This document shows positions 22,144 through 33,515 of a DNA stretch of 64,000 bases, one piece after another. The number at the start of each line of letters is the position of its first letter. Positions within the stretch are counted from its first letter, which is position 1. Source of the DNA: Antrodiella citrinella (lineage: Eukaryota > Basidiomycota > Agaricomycetes > Polyporales > Steccherinaceae). The notes under the pieces are model-generated. The model searched no databases and had not been told where the DNA came from. It saw nothing but the letters and a program-made list of their open reading frames with translations. Both the position numbers and the translations under genes were made by a program. Location: positions 1-64,000 of the forward strand of contig SGPM01000011.1 of NCBI GenBank assembly GCA_004802725.1, written 5' to 3'.

Positions 22144-23345
22144 ATGCTCAGACAACCGTTTCACGAGAGTGCGGCACATCCATCTCGATTTATTCACATG
22201 TCAGCCCAAGGTGAGTGGAGTTGTGAAATGCAATGTATAGTATAAAGTTCTGAGACATTTGCGATAGAGCAGAACATATCACTACAGCAGCAAGCCAATG
22301 CGTCCAATGTTGACTTAGGAGACTCGCAGATTGTCGCCGGTCGCCGAGAGCTTGTACCACATCCTTCTCATCCACCAAAGCCTTCTGCTATCTTTCGATT
22401 CCTTGATTCGACCTGGGGTCTTATCGTCGCCACGATCGCCATTGCCTGCCTCTGTGCCTACTTGTCACCCGAGTGGATGTTGGTCCAGAGTCTTAGGAGG
22501 GATCTTACTCCGCAGAGAGACATTGAGGTTGTACTCCAACAACGCATCGAGATTCTGGAGAACCTTCTATCAACGTCCCCTGCGGCCGAACAAATGCATA
22601 ACTTCGCCTCAGAAGCTGATGGTGCCGTTATTGCACCTGACTTCACCACATCTGGTCTCCATTCCATTGTATCGTATGTTTTCGGTGGATTGCCGTCCTT
22701 CATCTCGAAACGCCTCGTCGCCCATTCGCCTTCCCATGTGCTTGACGAGGATATGCAACACAGCAATTGCTGGAACCTCACTAAGTCAAAGGCCCAAGTA
22801 GGGATCGCCTTATCTGCACCTGTCCACGTCACTCACATCACCCTCGATTATCCTTCGGAGAATCCCTCTCACAAGGAGATAGGGCTAGCACGATCAGTTG
22901 CTGTCTGGGGAGTGGTGGAAGGCGAAAGGAATCTTGCCAGCGCAGGTCTGATCGCGGATTCAATTGCTCAATATAGCAGCAATATACCATCAAGTCCCTG
23001 GACGGTACCCAAGTACCGAACGGGCTCGCATTTCCTTCGACTGGCCGGTTTCGAATACGATGGATCTGGGGGTAAATCCACTCAAACGTTCCCAGTCTTC
23101 AAGCATGTCCTCGATTCTGATCTCACGTTCGGCGTCGTAGTCGTTGGAGTCTCTTCAAGTTGGGGTAGCCCCAATATGTGCATGTATCGTGTGAGGGTGC
23201 ATGGGGTCAGGTCCGGAACGGGCAGGTCTTCACCCAGCTGGTTACGACGGGCAATGGTACGTGCTGTCGGTTATATGCACTCTCATTTACTCTGATCCAG
23301 TCTCCAGAATTACATATCGTCTCTATAATTGCAGAGAAGTCTTGA
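22144..23345 (+). CDS. SUN-domain protein (Sad1/UNC-84 type)
   Basis: Three exons (22144-22210, 22268-23256, 23301-23345) give 366 residues. An N-terminal, presumably nucleoplasmic, segment of about 70 residues precedes one membrane segment (WGLIVATIAIACLCAYL, about 73-89), then a predicted coiled-coil (DIEVVLQQRIEILENLLST) and a SUN domain from about residue 150. SUN signatures seen are ADGAVIAPDFTTSG, a CWNLTKSKAQVGIAL strand, HVTHITLDYPS, ARSVAVWG and MCMYRVRVHG. SUN proteins sit in the inner nuclear membrane and pair with KASH proteins to link nucleus and cytoskeleton. The start is the first ATG after a CT-rich leader. It looks intact. Confidence 0.8.
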
Positions 23346-23907
23346 ACGTTTGAATGTTGAAGATCGGAGTACGTACTCCGATATGATAAGCTGGAGTCAA
23401 AGTCACTGATCAGTACCTTTGCGCAGGTATGAGTGCCCTGAGAACGTCCGACAACTTTTTTCAGCTGTCTCAGAGGCTGCTCATACTCGTCAGACCTCTC
23501 AGTGGTTCTTTTATTAGAGAACTATACAATGTTTTATTTACTACCTACTCGTCCCGCCGTTCATTGCCCGCTCACCTAATCCCAACCCACTTCGACGGCT
23601 CCGACGCATGCCTCAGGCTGTAACCCGCGCAGTGCCTGATCGTCACCTAACGATCGATTGCTATCTCGTACTGTACTAGTCCAAGATATTCACAAAAATG
23701 CAACCCAGATTTCAGGTCTCCTAAGTACGACCCAAGGCCCAACAGCGCCTGGGCCCTGCAGCCCTCCGAAAGTACCGACGGGCGCCTCTCGCGTCGCGAC
23801 AAAGCTCTTTCTTTTCAAGTTTCGGGCCACATCGAAGGATATGTTACAACCATGCTCTCGTCTGCTTGTCCCTCTTGTCATTGCTTCTCTGGGCTCGTAT
23901 ATCCGCG
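23346..23907. other. gap, no gene seen
   Basis: About 560 bases. Directly upstream of the next start the frame is open and hydrophobic (CLSLLSLLLWARISA), which could be a signal peptide if an upstream exon with a start exists; none was found. Confidence 0.35.
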
Positions 23908-25821
23908 ATGGTTGATGATGACGCGCTGGATTCGGACGACTATAACGTGCCGCTGGATTTGGACAGCTGTGTCAGTGACATGGCAGTAGTTTCTTTGCGG
24001 CCTACGTTGTGCCGGCTGCTGACTGGCATGGAACTGCTATACAAAAGATTGTGAGTCACATTGATTTTGAGGAACCCTCTGTACTTCGTTGACTCTTGTT
24101 TGCTTAGTAAAACGCTTGATAGCCAAGCTTACGCGTCAGAAGCCAGATGGGAGGATCTTTACAGCGATGTGGCTAAACGCATAGATAACGTGGATGTCTG
24201 TGTTTCGGCGGAAGTATCACAAAGACGCAATGAGACTGTACATGCAACATTTCCATCGCAGTAATGACACGCTAAGCCAGTATTTGCTAGATCAAAATCA
24301 CGAAGCGCGTCGAGGGGGTTGAACATCGTTATGAAAGCGTCATGCAACACATCGAAACCGTAGAGTATGACTCTAGCCAAAGTGTCTCTGGTGAGGATTG
24401 AACACATCTTGTTGTACCGTGTCCGATATTGATCGTATGTTAGTTCTTCGTTCCAAAATGTCAGAAATTGAAGATATCAGACAAAGCGAGTCAACCGCTT
24501 TGCATAGTCGTGTTCGTCGCCTGGAGCGGAGAATGGATGATATTCCGGAAATCTCCGCCGTGAACAAAAGCATCCCGCAGAGTGTTGACTATGGGAGCAA
24601 CATCACTCAGTTAGAGACCGATGTTGTTGAGCTGCGAACCTTGGTGGACGAAGTGCTTCGGGCCATTCGAGAAATCCACGGCCAGGATCGCGACACGCCA
24701 GAGGACGAAAAAAATGAACGGGAGCTCCTTCCGTCTGACTCTGGTCAATATCAATATCTATCGGAAGAGTTGACCCGGCACGGCGAACAAGAAGAAGACT
24801 CGACCTTCGTCAACGGTGGCGGGGACGGCTCGGACACTGCTGCGAGTGTCTCTGCCCCGTCCTCTGACGGCTCGGACACTGCTGCGAGTGTCTCTGCCCC
24901 GTCCTCTGACGGCGGAGAGACCACGAGTGTTTTCTCTCAGCAACAAGAAGACTCGGCTCTCCAATGCCACGCCATGAGCTTTGAACCTCAGGAAGTCATT
25001 CTTATGGTGAGCCGACCTGGTTGATTTGACCTGCTACTCTTAGCTAATTGTTTAGCACCAGGATTGTGATCGACTTCCCGAGGACGAATCAGCTCCTTCG
25101 GAATCTCAAGGAGACTTGGCGAGCTTATCTGACCCTGTCTGGTCTGAGCAAGTAGGGGATATCACAGACATTACAGTGAGATTTCAACAAGATTGTAATG
25201 CGCTCTGGTCTCATTATCAACCATATCGTTCAGCTCCGTGATAGCAATAATGCGACTGCAGCGACCCAGCTCGAAGACGATGAAGAGAAGAGTACGAAGT
25301 TGATCACTCAGCTCCCAGACAGATCGAGAGGGAACTCGACCCGCATGTGCGCCACCCCGCGGGCGGAGCTCCAGATGACCGATTATGCCACGGTGAGCTG
25401 CACTCTTGCTTGCCATCCATCATCTGATCCCGAGAGATGATGTCAGTTTGAAAAATCTCTGAACGCATCCGCGATGAAGCCTGAGTATGAAAGGTGTCCG
25501 CAGGCCGGATGGCAACTGCGATGCATGGATCGTCATGCAGAGTCTCCGTTCCTCACATGGTACCCACACGTGGATGGCAGCGGCGGGATCGTAACGTTAA
25601 CTGCAACCAACGTTCAAGTGCATGTTCATTGTCCCTTTTGGCGATCTCTTGACATGCATGACATGATCAGACAACTAGGGGTGTCGTTCCTCATCCTAGG
25701 GTGGGTCACAGCATTTCCTCTCCTTTTTTTTGCGCGCACCTGTCGTCTTTTGCTATGGCTGTGGGATCTAGGATGTGGGACGGACCATGGCCAGTATCCA
25801 GTATGGGAATCGCTTCGATAG
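23908..25821 (+). CDS. coiled-coil membrane protein, orphan
   Basis: Seven exons (23908-24050, 24108-24237, 24291-24390, 24444-25006, 25056-25175, 25234-25392, 25447-25821) give 529 residues. The middle is helical and heptad-like (IEDIRQSESTALHSRVRRLE and ITQLETDVVELRTLVDEVLR). An acidic Ser-rich linker carries a perfect 42-bp duplication (GSDTAASVSAPSSD twice). One C-terminal membrane segment (VSFLILGWVTAFPLLFFA) is followed by about 30 residues. It lies 560 bases downstream of the SUN gene on the same strand. A coiled-coil, tail-anchored plan would suit a partner of a SUN protein, but the C terminus (PVWESLR) lacks the usual KASH ending, so this is only a thought. The start is uncertain. 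Confidence 0.55.
24827..24910. repeat. 42-bp tandem duplication inside coding exon
   Basis: Two identical 42-bp units (24827-24868 and 24869-24910), each encoding GSDTAASVSAPSSD in frame. Perfect identity at all codons indicates a recent duplication. Confidence 0.95.
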
Positions 25822-26639
25822 AATATGAATGATGCTGTAGGCACGACGGGAATATTTACTAGTGCTTTGGATCGAATTTGAATCACTTCGCTCGTTTGTC
25901 TCCTCGGATAAGCACCGCCCACCCGAGCCAGCCATGCAGATGAGCGCTTATCTATACGTTCTTGTACGGATTCAGTTGTCTTCTTGTCACTGTCAGCCTA
26001 GCAAAATGCGTCACGCATGGACGGTGGATGCGCATCCGAAACCCCGAGAGTCGGATGAATAGAGTTCCGATCCCAAAATCGTTCAACTAGGAGAGCACAA
26101 CCGCACACTGCGGAAGAACGCATACCAACGCACGTGACCCAGGACCTTCCCACCCCGACATAAGAAGACCGAGATTTTGGGATCGGAATGTACTAGTCTA
26201 ATGTAACGGCCCACACCACTCTTCTCTCTCTCTGAACTCGCCTTTTCAACTGCGAACACAGTGCGCGAGTGGGCCAATAATATAAATACATTGACATGTA
26301 CGCTGAACTTCATGTGACCGTCATTCTTCTCGTCTGTTTGACACCCATCGGCCCCGACCCTGAGGCCTGATCACTCTGCCCTGTTCGAATTCGCAATCAC
26401 TGTCTATTTCTTTCCTACGCCGTGCATCTCAACTCTACCTACCACCTGATTGACCGCACCTCATCTGAGATAGCAGCCCGCGTCACTCACGGTGACTGTG
26501 TTGGCGTACGTAACCATCTCATTTTGCGTAGCATCTACTTCGGGATCACTACAGGGAAACGGTATCGAACAACCCAGACTGTGCCTATACGTATTGTTTA
26601 TCATTGCACTGCGCTCTCGGTTTTCAGCATGCTTGCATA
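25822..26639. other. gap with a small inverted repeat
   Basis: About 820 bases with no gene seen. It contains a 16-bp perfect inverted repeat (26065-26080 and 26173-26188), listed separately. Confidence 0.4.
26065..26188. repeat. 124-bp stem-loop with 16-bp perfect arms
   Basis: TTCCGATCCCAAAATC at 26065-26080 recurs as its exact reverse complement at 26173-26188, with 92 bases between. This could be a very short MITE-like relic. No clear target-site duplication was found. Confidence 0.8.
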
Positions 26640-27234
26640 CTAGTAGCGAGATGCACGGACGAACCTTCCGATGTCGTACGTCCACTTCTGAATGTCCTCC
26701 CTACGCATGTGCTCGTTTTGGCTCGGCCACGACATCATTGGCATCGGCGCATACGCAGGAACAGCACTCAGGTGCGTGGATGGATCCATCCTGCTCTTCA
26801 TAACGAGCCCATCGTAGAAACTGACCATGTGCTTGTCGTACAGGAGTACACCTATTGCTCCACCATTGCAGCAGTGAAGACCGAGTTCGATCAACGCCGG
26901 CATCCCCGAGACGTCATAGTCGAAGTTTGCCGTGATATGCAGCTTGTCTTGTTCCGCTTGACATGAGGAAATACACTGCGAAGCTCGCTTCCGGAGTCAC
27001 CTCCGTAATCGCGCTTGGCCCTCGCACATCCTCAAACAGAAGAAGGGCGGTGACCTGTAGGTCTGCTGGTGTGTGGTCGTTGTATCGGTACTCGCCGACT
27101 CCCATCTATACTGACACTCATTAGCCCTCTGTTCTAAAATTTACACAACATAGATTCCTCACGGTGAGCATACTTGCCACGGTAGGCATTCCTTCGACAA
27201 CACCTGATTGAAGGACCACATTCACGGCGCCCAT
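26640..27234 (-). CDS. unknown small protein
   Basis: Three exons (27234-27181, 27105-27028, 26975-26640) in phase 0 give 155 residues: a short leader (MGAVNVVLQSGVVEGMPT), then YRYNDHTPADLQVTALLLFE, a beta-rich middle (KLHITANFDYDVSGMPALIE, GAIGVLLYDKHMVSFYDG) and a Met/Pro-rich segment (AYAPMPMMSWPSQNEHMRRE). Codon use and frame continuity look real. No family or signal peptide recognised. The N terminus is the least certain part. Confidence 0.5.
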
Positions 27235-27347
27235 AATCTCCCCCTTCCTTGCGTTATTGCAATGACAAGGACCGCTGTGTCGTGTCGGCCACCCCTGCTT
27301 TCTCCGATCTAACGTTTTCCAACAGAGGTCAGATTATTTATCTATGC

Positions 27348-28100
27348 TCATGCGTACCACGTACCGCAGATCCCGTGACCATCCTCTGATCTGCCTGTGA
27401 ATAGACCGTTATCGAACGAGCCCTCATCAGATTCGGCTCTCTTCCTCTTGTGACCAGCATTGGCGTCGTCCATGCACGATCCATTCGCCTTGCAAAGCTC
27501 CGCCTTATGCCTCATCATGTCCACAATCTTCCACGCATCGTTCGGTCCATCTTCCCTCGCCCCACCAAGATCGTGTAGAAGATCCATAGCACCACTCACG
27601 ATCTGCATCGCCTGGGTAGTCAGGATACTCGTCGGTTGCTGAATCACCGTATGCGCGCATACGATGGCGGCATCGAACACGAACCGCCCGTAGTCGTAGA
27701 AGTCAAACGCAGCACGCAGCAGGTCGAGTGCCTTTCCATACTGAGTGCAGAAGGCGCACGGCACTGACAGCCGTGTGGGCTGCATAACCCTAGGCAACTC
27801 ATGTGCGTATACGGCACAAATGATAAGGGTGGTGTACGTTGGTATGTGCGGCGGGGAACACGTCTGAAAATCGACAGGGACCTGCTCCCGGTGTGCTAGT
27901 AAATGGGCGGGTGAGGACGAGAACACAAGATCTTCAATGACAGAAGAACGGTTAGTGTTGATCACTTGAAACGTTCCACGGCTAAATACATACCTTAGCT
28001 ACACCGTTGAACCCATTCGACACGCCTCCTATTGCCGTCCTTCGTCCAATATTGCAGCTCAACCCGGAGGCGAGAGCAGGAATCCGCCATTGCCGAAGAA
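27348..28100 (-). pseudogene. fungal transcription-factor-like C-terminal fragment
   Basis: A 205-residue frame (27965-27348) resembles the C-terminal part of Zn2Cys6-type fungal regulators: helical segments such as YGKALDLLRAAFDFYDYGRF and ILTTQAMQIVSGAMDLLHDL, then a basic tail (HKRKRAESDEG). A possible upstream exon near 28040-27995 continues the frame. No DNA-binding Cys cluster is found, and the 5' side runs into the ambiguous-base patch, so the gene is either truncated or incompletely sequenced. The family assignment rests on general resemblance only. Confidence 0.4.
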
Positions 28101-28309
28101 CGCGCCGTTGCCATGACGCACAATTATGGGTGAACGTGATGTCTCGTCATTGTGGTGCATGGTGCGCCGGGAAAGTGAAAGGGGGTGAGGACGGAGAATC
28201 AATCCTGTGCGTTGTGAATGAACGGTAAGCCCCACGAATACGAAACTCACTGAACATAAGCACATACCTTGTACGCACCATCAGACGTGCGTCACCGCTG
28301 TCTCAAGTC

Positions 28310-28654
28310 NGAATTTGGCCGAAATTCGGCCTTTGGCCCTTCTCGTCTCNAGATCTCACGGACTTCGNACTTCGCAGCTCGTTCCANANCATNTCNGTGA
28401 ACGAAAGCTTTCGTTCAGACTNTTCGCTGCGAACATCNGAGTCNNGAGTCTTNGTNTTTNGCCTTCCGCTTCGCGGAAGGCCTGGCCAAATTTCCGTCTT
28501 CCCCCAACCTCGTTATCTCTGACTNTACATTTACTACGTACATANTNNCTCGTTCGTNAGCNNGGACATCGAACCCCTTAGGAAGCNNGNANNGTNNNGN
28601 TNGCACNANNNNGNNNNNNNTTNNNTNTCNTNNCCACNTGAGAGNGNNTGNNGG
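28310..28654. other. patch of ambiguous bases
   Basis: Dozens of N, densest at 28546-28654, interspersed with called bases. This pattern fits a poorly resolved or collapsed repeat consensus rather than a scaffold gap. Short inverted motifs such as TTTGGCCGAAATTCGGCC at its left end suggest hard-to-sequence hairpins. Nothing in it can be annotated. Confidence 0.9.
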
Positions 28655-29075
28655 CNCCCTCGGGGTGTGCGCTGCGGCTCCGATGCACTCTATCGCCAGT
28701 GTCAGTGTCACCGTCGGCAGTACATGTTTTATCAGAATCATTCAAATAACTCAAGTTCGTCCGCAAGTGTTATGGCCCTATGCAGTTTGCTGGTCGCTTC
28801 AAAGCCCGCACATGTGCGTCATGTACTACAGTTACCTGGTTGAATTTCAGTGCCAACGCCGGTGTCGTCCCTGGGCATTGTACGCAATGATTGTGAGTCG
28901 TAACCAGACAATCCGCCTCCTTTGTATAATCTGATGACGAGACTTACATCCTTTCTTCTGGAGGCTGGAAAGGAAGCGTTGCATATCCTCACCTGACGAG
29001 TGGCCTCCAGAAATCCAACTTCATCTCCGGTGGCCACTGGCAGTGTTCTCTTCAGACTCGCATCGGTACTTCAGT
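28655..29075. other. gap, no gene seen
   Basis: About 420 bases upstream of the next BTB gene. Short ORFs without splice support. Confidence 0.4.
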
Positions 29076-30126
29076 ATGCTCCTGCCCTGCGACAAACCTG
29101 AAACAAGTTCTGTCAGTGCCCACTCGTTGTATTTCCAGGTGCGTTTCTCGATGTTTCATCAAATGAGTCGGCTGAATTGATGTCTCACACAACATCGACT
29201 CAGCTGGAACAGAAAATGTACAAACTTCATACGCATTTACTATGCCATCGTTCGGAGTTCTTCAACGACATGCTCTCCCTGCCGCTTTCCTCAGGCAGCG
29301 TACGAGAAGGGGAAGGAAGATCAGCCACCAATCCTATTGTGCTGAGTGGCGCAACTACCATTGAATTCGATGCGCTTTTGCGTTATATATATGGAAGACC
29401 ATTGTGAGTGTATTTTGCTGGCGATCGTTCCTATGGTCCTGACACGAAACGTGAAGCTCAAATGGACGCGTTTTCTCTGTCACGGAATTGATTGCCATTG
29501 TGCGTCTTTCGAACATGTGGGGAATTCCGCGCGGACGCGCATTTGCTATCGCTCTGTTGGACCAGCATCCGAGAGTCACATATCCACGTATGTTTCGACT
29601 GTCATGCGACGAAAATGTGCCGTCATGGTTCACTGTATCGTTCTATGGCATTGCTGGAGCTGTCATTGATCGCGAAACTTTTCGCTCTCTCGGATACCGC
29701 TGCAGTCCTCCTCCTTCCTGCTACGTCGTCAGGACCATTGCATCAACAGACGTTATCCAGGAGCTGGGCCCATTCTGGTCCTCTTATTTTACCAAACTCC
29801 TTCACTCCCGCTTGCAATTGCGTATCCGGCTCGCACAACGGATGGATGATGATCATGGCCATCACTGCCCTCCCCATTGCCGTGCGCAGTGGCGCAAAGC
29901 TCTTCTGTCAGCCTTCACACAGCTGATTAATCCCACACGCTGGCTCGTTATAGATGACGACTATCTGGTCGCAATTCGGAAAGCTGGTGGACCTGAAATG
30001 TGCACTGCTTGTCTTAGGGTTGCTGTTTGTGACATACAAAAGACGGGTGCTTTGTCCAGTGAGCGGATGCTACTGGTAGATGCAGAGAAGACGACGAGAA
30101 GAGCGCAGCAGTTTGATGATGCATAA
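29076..30126 (+). CDS. BTB/POZ-like protein, type 1 copy 2
   Basis: Exons 29076-29138, 29204-29403 and 29457-30126 give 310 residues. The BTB core reads LYFQLEQKMYKLHTHLLCHR, SEFFNDMLSLPLS, NPIVLSGATTIEFDALLRYI and IAIVRLSNMWGIPRGRAFAI. The C-terminal half has a His/Cys-containing loop (HHCPPHCRAQW) and the CTACLRVAVCDIQ helix that corresponds to the Cys-containing helix of the 18557 gene. Intron positions match that paralogue. The start ATG sits 21 codons before the first intron; an upstream in-frame exon cannot be excluded. It is followed by a type 2 BTB gene in the same order as the pair at 18.5-20.9 kb. Confidence 0.7.
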
Positions 30127-30192
30127 GGATACATGATTTTTATGTTGTAGCTACCAAGGTGCAAGATTCCAAACTTACTTCGTCGCCGTGAT

Positions 30193-30231
30193 AAGTTGAA
30201 CGCCTAAGTTGAACGCCTAGGTTGAACGCAA
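30193..30231. repeat. 13-bp tandem repeat, three units
   Basis: AAGTTGAACGCCT at 30193-30205 and 30206-30218, then AGGTTGAACGCAA at 30219-30231. It lies between the two BTB genes. Confidence 0.85.
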
Positions 30232-30470
30232 GTCTCGTAACTCCGCGCCACATCGTTCGTATGACTTGCATGGTCCTGCATACAGAACAGTTTAAATGTG
30301 CGACGATGGGGGTGTTTGTGAAGAGATGATTGTGAACGAGTTCAAGGGAGAGCGACTCGAAATCAATTGGGTGAAGCTTGTCCATATTCGGCGCTTAATG
30401 CGTGAGTAAGAGAGAGAGACATTGACGCGACGACCAACAACTTCGAAGCCAAGCTCGCGAACTCGCCCAT

Positions 30471-31614
30471 ATGGCAAGCGGGGTTCCCATTTCGACCACC
30501 CACGACGATGAGAATACCTTCTTGTCTGCTGATGACCGGCAATGGACCTTCACGGTGCGTTGTACATTTGCCAATCTGACGCAGTGGCACATCTCTCTCA
30601 TCACTCCAAGGCAGGTTGAGGACCAAGTTTTTGTTCTTCCGATTGACTTGCTCGCCCGAGGTTGCAAGAAATTTCATCTTCTCAGGACCATTCGCCAATC
30701 TGAACCACTCGCTGGCTCTGATATCCAACATGCGATACCACTGGATGGGACAAAGTCTGACGGCACCGATAAGGTCACAAAGCGCGAATTTCAGAGCCTT
30801 GTTTCATACCTGATTGGAAGGCATTGGTAAGTGGATGTCGCTTCAGCACTGCGAAAAATTGAAGTCCGATCTCTTGTGTTTTAGGTCAGAGACGTCCGCG
30901 TTTTCGCCTGATATATTGGTGGACGTCTTGAGACTCGCCATCCTTTGGGAATTTCCTGACGCGCGCTGGTCTAGCTTGCGCGAGCTAGATGCAAACGAGC
31001 AATTCAAAGCAGAACATGCCAAAGTCCTGCGTATGGCCTGCGAGTACCATATCATCTCGTGGGTGGAACGCTCCTTCGTCGCACTGGCCGGTCAGCCAAC
31101 CCTCGACACCGCACAGTTTGAAGAACTTGGCGTGTCTTTGGCCACTCATGTGATCACATGTCGAGGCGCAGTGGTGGCCCATCGTATGCATCTCCTCACA
31201 GGGGGGCCAAGGCCCGCAGAAGCCCTCGCATGCTCCCGTGAACATGGTCGGTTTAAAGCTTTGTCGAAAGTCCGGAGGCTGATGGGCCGCAAGGAACATC
31301 CTTGTGCTGGAAATTGGCCAAAACTTTGGAAATTGATGATGCTACGAATGGTCGATATGGAAGGATGCATCTGCAGTGCGGCCGATATGTGCGCTACTCT
31401 GGACACAATACGGCAATTCCAGGCTACCAGCACGCCTGAGTCCCAAGTCTGCGACCAGTTCTACCTTGGTGTCATTGAAGCTCTAGAGCAGGATGGTGTC
31501 CTGAGAGCAGAGGCAAAACTTGTTGGTGCCGCCGTCCAAGACCTCTACTTCCGTTACGACTTTGATATGGATACCGGTGACGATGAAACTGTAGGTGGGA
31601 GAGATTGGCGATGA
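30471..31614 (+). CDS. BTB/POZ-like protein, type 2 copy 2
   Basis: Exons 30471-30554, 30615-30826 and 30885-31614 give 341 residues. The core reads RQWTFTVEDQVFVLPIDLLA, GCKKFHLLRTIRQ, FQSLVSYLIGRHW and ILVDVLRLAILWEFPDARWS. The C-terminal half is helical, with GNWPKLWKLMMLRMVD, and ends in an acidic, Gly-rich tail. Both intron positions and the VEDxxFxxP motif are shared with 19741-20892. The first intron (60 nt) is a multiple of three and open. BTB adaptors dimerise and recruit partners; no effector domain is visible. Confidence 0.7.
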
Positions 31615-32026
31615 AGGGAGATTCCGGAGGTTTTCTTTGCTACTAATAACACCAACCTTGGGTCTAACCACCACATCACGATCCTCCATATGCGACCCAG
31701 TCCCAATTTGAATCATAATAATGTGAGTTCACACCGCACGCGTACGGGGTTGAATGACATGAGCGCTAGCGCTCAACATATAGCGCACGGTCCAATAATG
31801 TTATTGGGCGTCGATAGTTGCTCCCTCCCCGACCACGTTCAGTCCAGTATACACTTTTCGATCGCGTTCCGATCGCGTCTCTGCGTCATGATCCTCAAGG
31901 CCTGGATCAACACGTTGCGGTATGTTGAGATGTGTTTACCCTGAGCCACTCACACCGCTACTGTTTAAATAAGCCAATTTCCGAAGTGACTCCTCCAAGA
32001 TCTACCCCAGTCCCTTGCATACATCC
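31615..32026. other. gap, no gene seen
   Basis: About 410 bases between two plus-strand genes. No repeat or gene detected. Confidence 0.4.
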
Positions 32027-32884
32027 ATGAATATGTCTTCCCAAGTCCAACACCCTACGGATCCTGATGATGCAGCCACGGTGCATACTGGATTCACTCA
32101 GGTCAGCTGAAACTTGAACTTCTTCATACTAGTACTGGGAGTGGCTCACACACTTTGATCAGAGCCCGCCCGAATTCGGTGCTAAACTCGTCGAGCAGAT
32201 GCTGGAAAACCATCCTGAAGTTGTCGAAGAGGCGCAGCGGGTCCCTCAACGCCATGAGAAGGGCAACGATGCGCCCGTGAGTGTGCTGAGGTGGACTTCA
32301 CGCGGCGAGTGGCTCACATTTATCTGAGCAGAAGATACAGGGATCCATTACTAAGGTACTCGGAGGGATACATAAGAAGATCGCAGAAGGTTACGTTGTT
32401 TTGGTACGTTCTTAGTATTACGTTCTTTCATCCTTTCTTTCATCTTGAGTCTGACAACCTTCAGCACCGGTATCAGGATGAAGTGAAAGCTTTAGAGCAA
32501 GACCTCTCAGACGCAAAAGATAGTAGGGATGATAATTACGCATTCTGCGAAGAACTTCAGGCGACGGTGCGTCTTCCACATGCTTCACCTAGGTATATTT
32601 CTGACGCCTGATACGGTGCTACCTCAGGCCCCTCCCACCCCGTCACAGGCTGAAATGATCAGCAACCTCATGGAAGCGGAGAAGAATAAGGTCCGCCTTC
32701 TGGGGCAGCTGCTTACTCAAAAGACTCGTCAGACTCAGGACTGGGCTGATAGTCTTGCACAGTATGAGGTACGTGAGTGACATCGTCTGACTCGACACTG
32801 ATTTAACATTCGTCCATTCAGATGCAACTTCAGGAGTCAATGGAGAGCATAGGATGCAGTATCACTAGCATTTGTGATGCGTAG
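32027..32884 (+). CDS. small coiled-coil protein
   Basis: Six exons (32027-32101, 32163-32276, 32332-32403, 32465-32566, 32628-32768, 32822-32884), all phase 0, give 188 residues starting MNMSSQVQHPTD. Most is helical and charged: GAKLVEQMLENHPEVVEEAQ, YQDEVKALEQDLSDAKDSRD, AEMISNLMEAEKNKVRLLGQ. No family recognised; the pattern suggests a coiled-coil oligomer or adaptor. Every exon is a multiple of three, so exon skipping would keep the frame. Confidence 0.55.
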
Positions 32885-33515
32885 ACACCAGCGGCTTGAA
32901 GCATTCAGCACATCTCCATCGTGTACTTATCTAGCATTGCGCTCTAGTACTACGAGCCATGATTTCGCCAACAGTGGATTGAGTATATGTTCAAACCCGA
33001 TGGAACCCGCACATGTCTCATCCACGCTGCGTAAATCCCATTTTCCCATCATCTGAGAGTCAGGAAAATGGTTGTATTCCGGCATATCTAAACAACACGA
33101 TACAGTATGCACCGACATACAGAAACCCGACACTAACCGTGGAAGTCAACGAAAGCAAGCATGAGTATCGCTTTCTTGTTTCATTCTACTTCTCGCACTC
33201 GCACCTCCCAGTCATCTCTATTTTCTCCATTGTTCAGAATTGCATTCCTCAATGTATCATGCTGGTGCATTACGGTTGTGTCCGACTCGGAACTGCGTAT
33301 CTATCGTTCCTCGACCCAGGTTGGAACTGCCATGGCTGTGATCTATTGTCTCAATTCGACAGAACAAGAAGTAGAATTACATATGACAACAAGAAGACGA
33401 GAAATCATTCATGAGGACGTCCACTTGCACACCCTGCCACCCTTGGTACATTTTTTGCATCGTGTGAAAGGCTCTGCTACTATGCAGACGTGTTTGTGGT
33501 AAGGTCTTGTCTTCT
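32885..33515. other. gap with one unassigned open frame
   Basis: About 630 bases. A plus-strand frame ending at 33502 has a protein-like final part (MAVIYCLNSTEQEVELHMTT) but no supported start, so it is left unannotated. Confidence 0.35.

Noticed and set aside
23908..25821. KASH-domain protein
   Set aside because: The C terminus ends PVWESLR rather than the short Pro-rich KASH ending, so only the general layout fits.
28315..28766. Open frames crossing the ambiguous bases
   Set aside because: They consist largely of unknown residues and cannot be supported.
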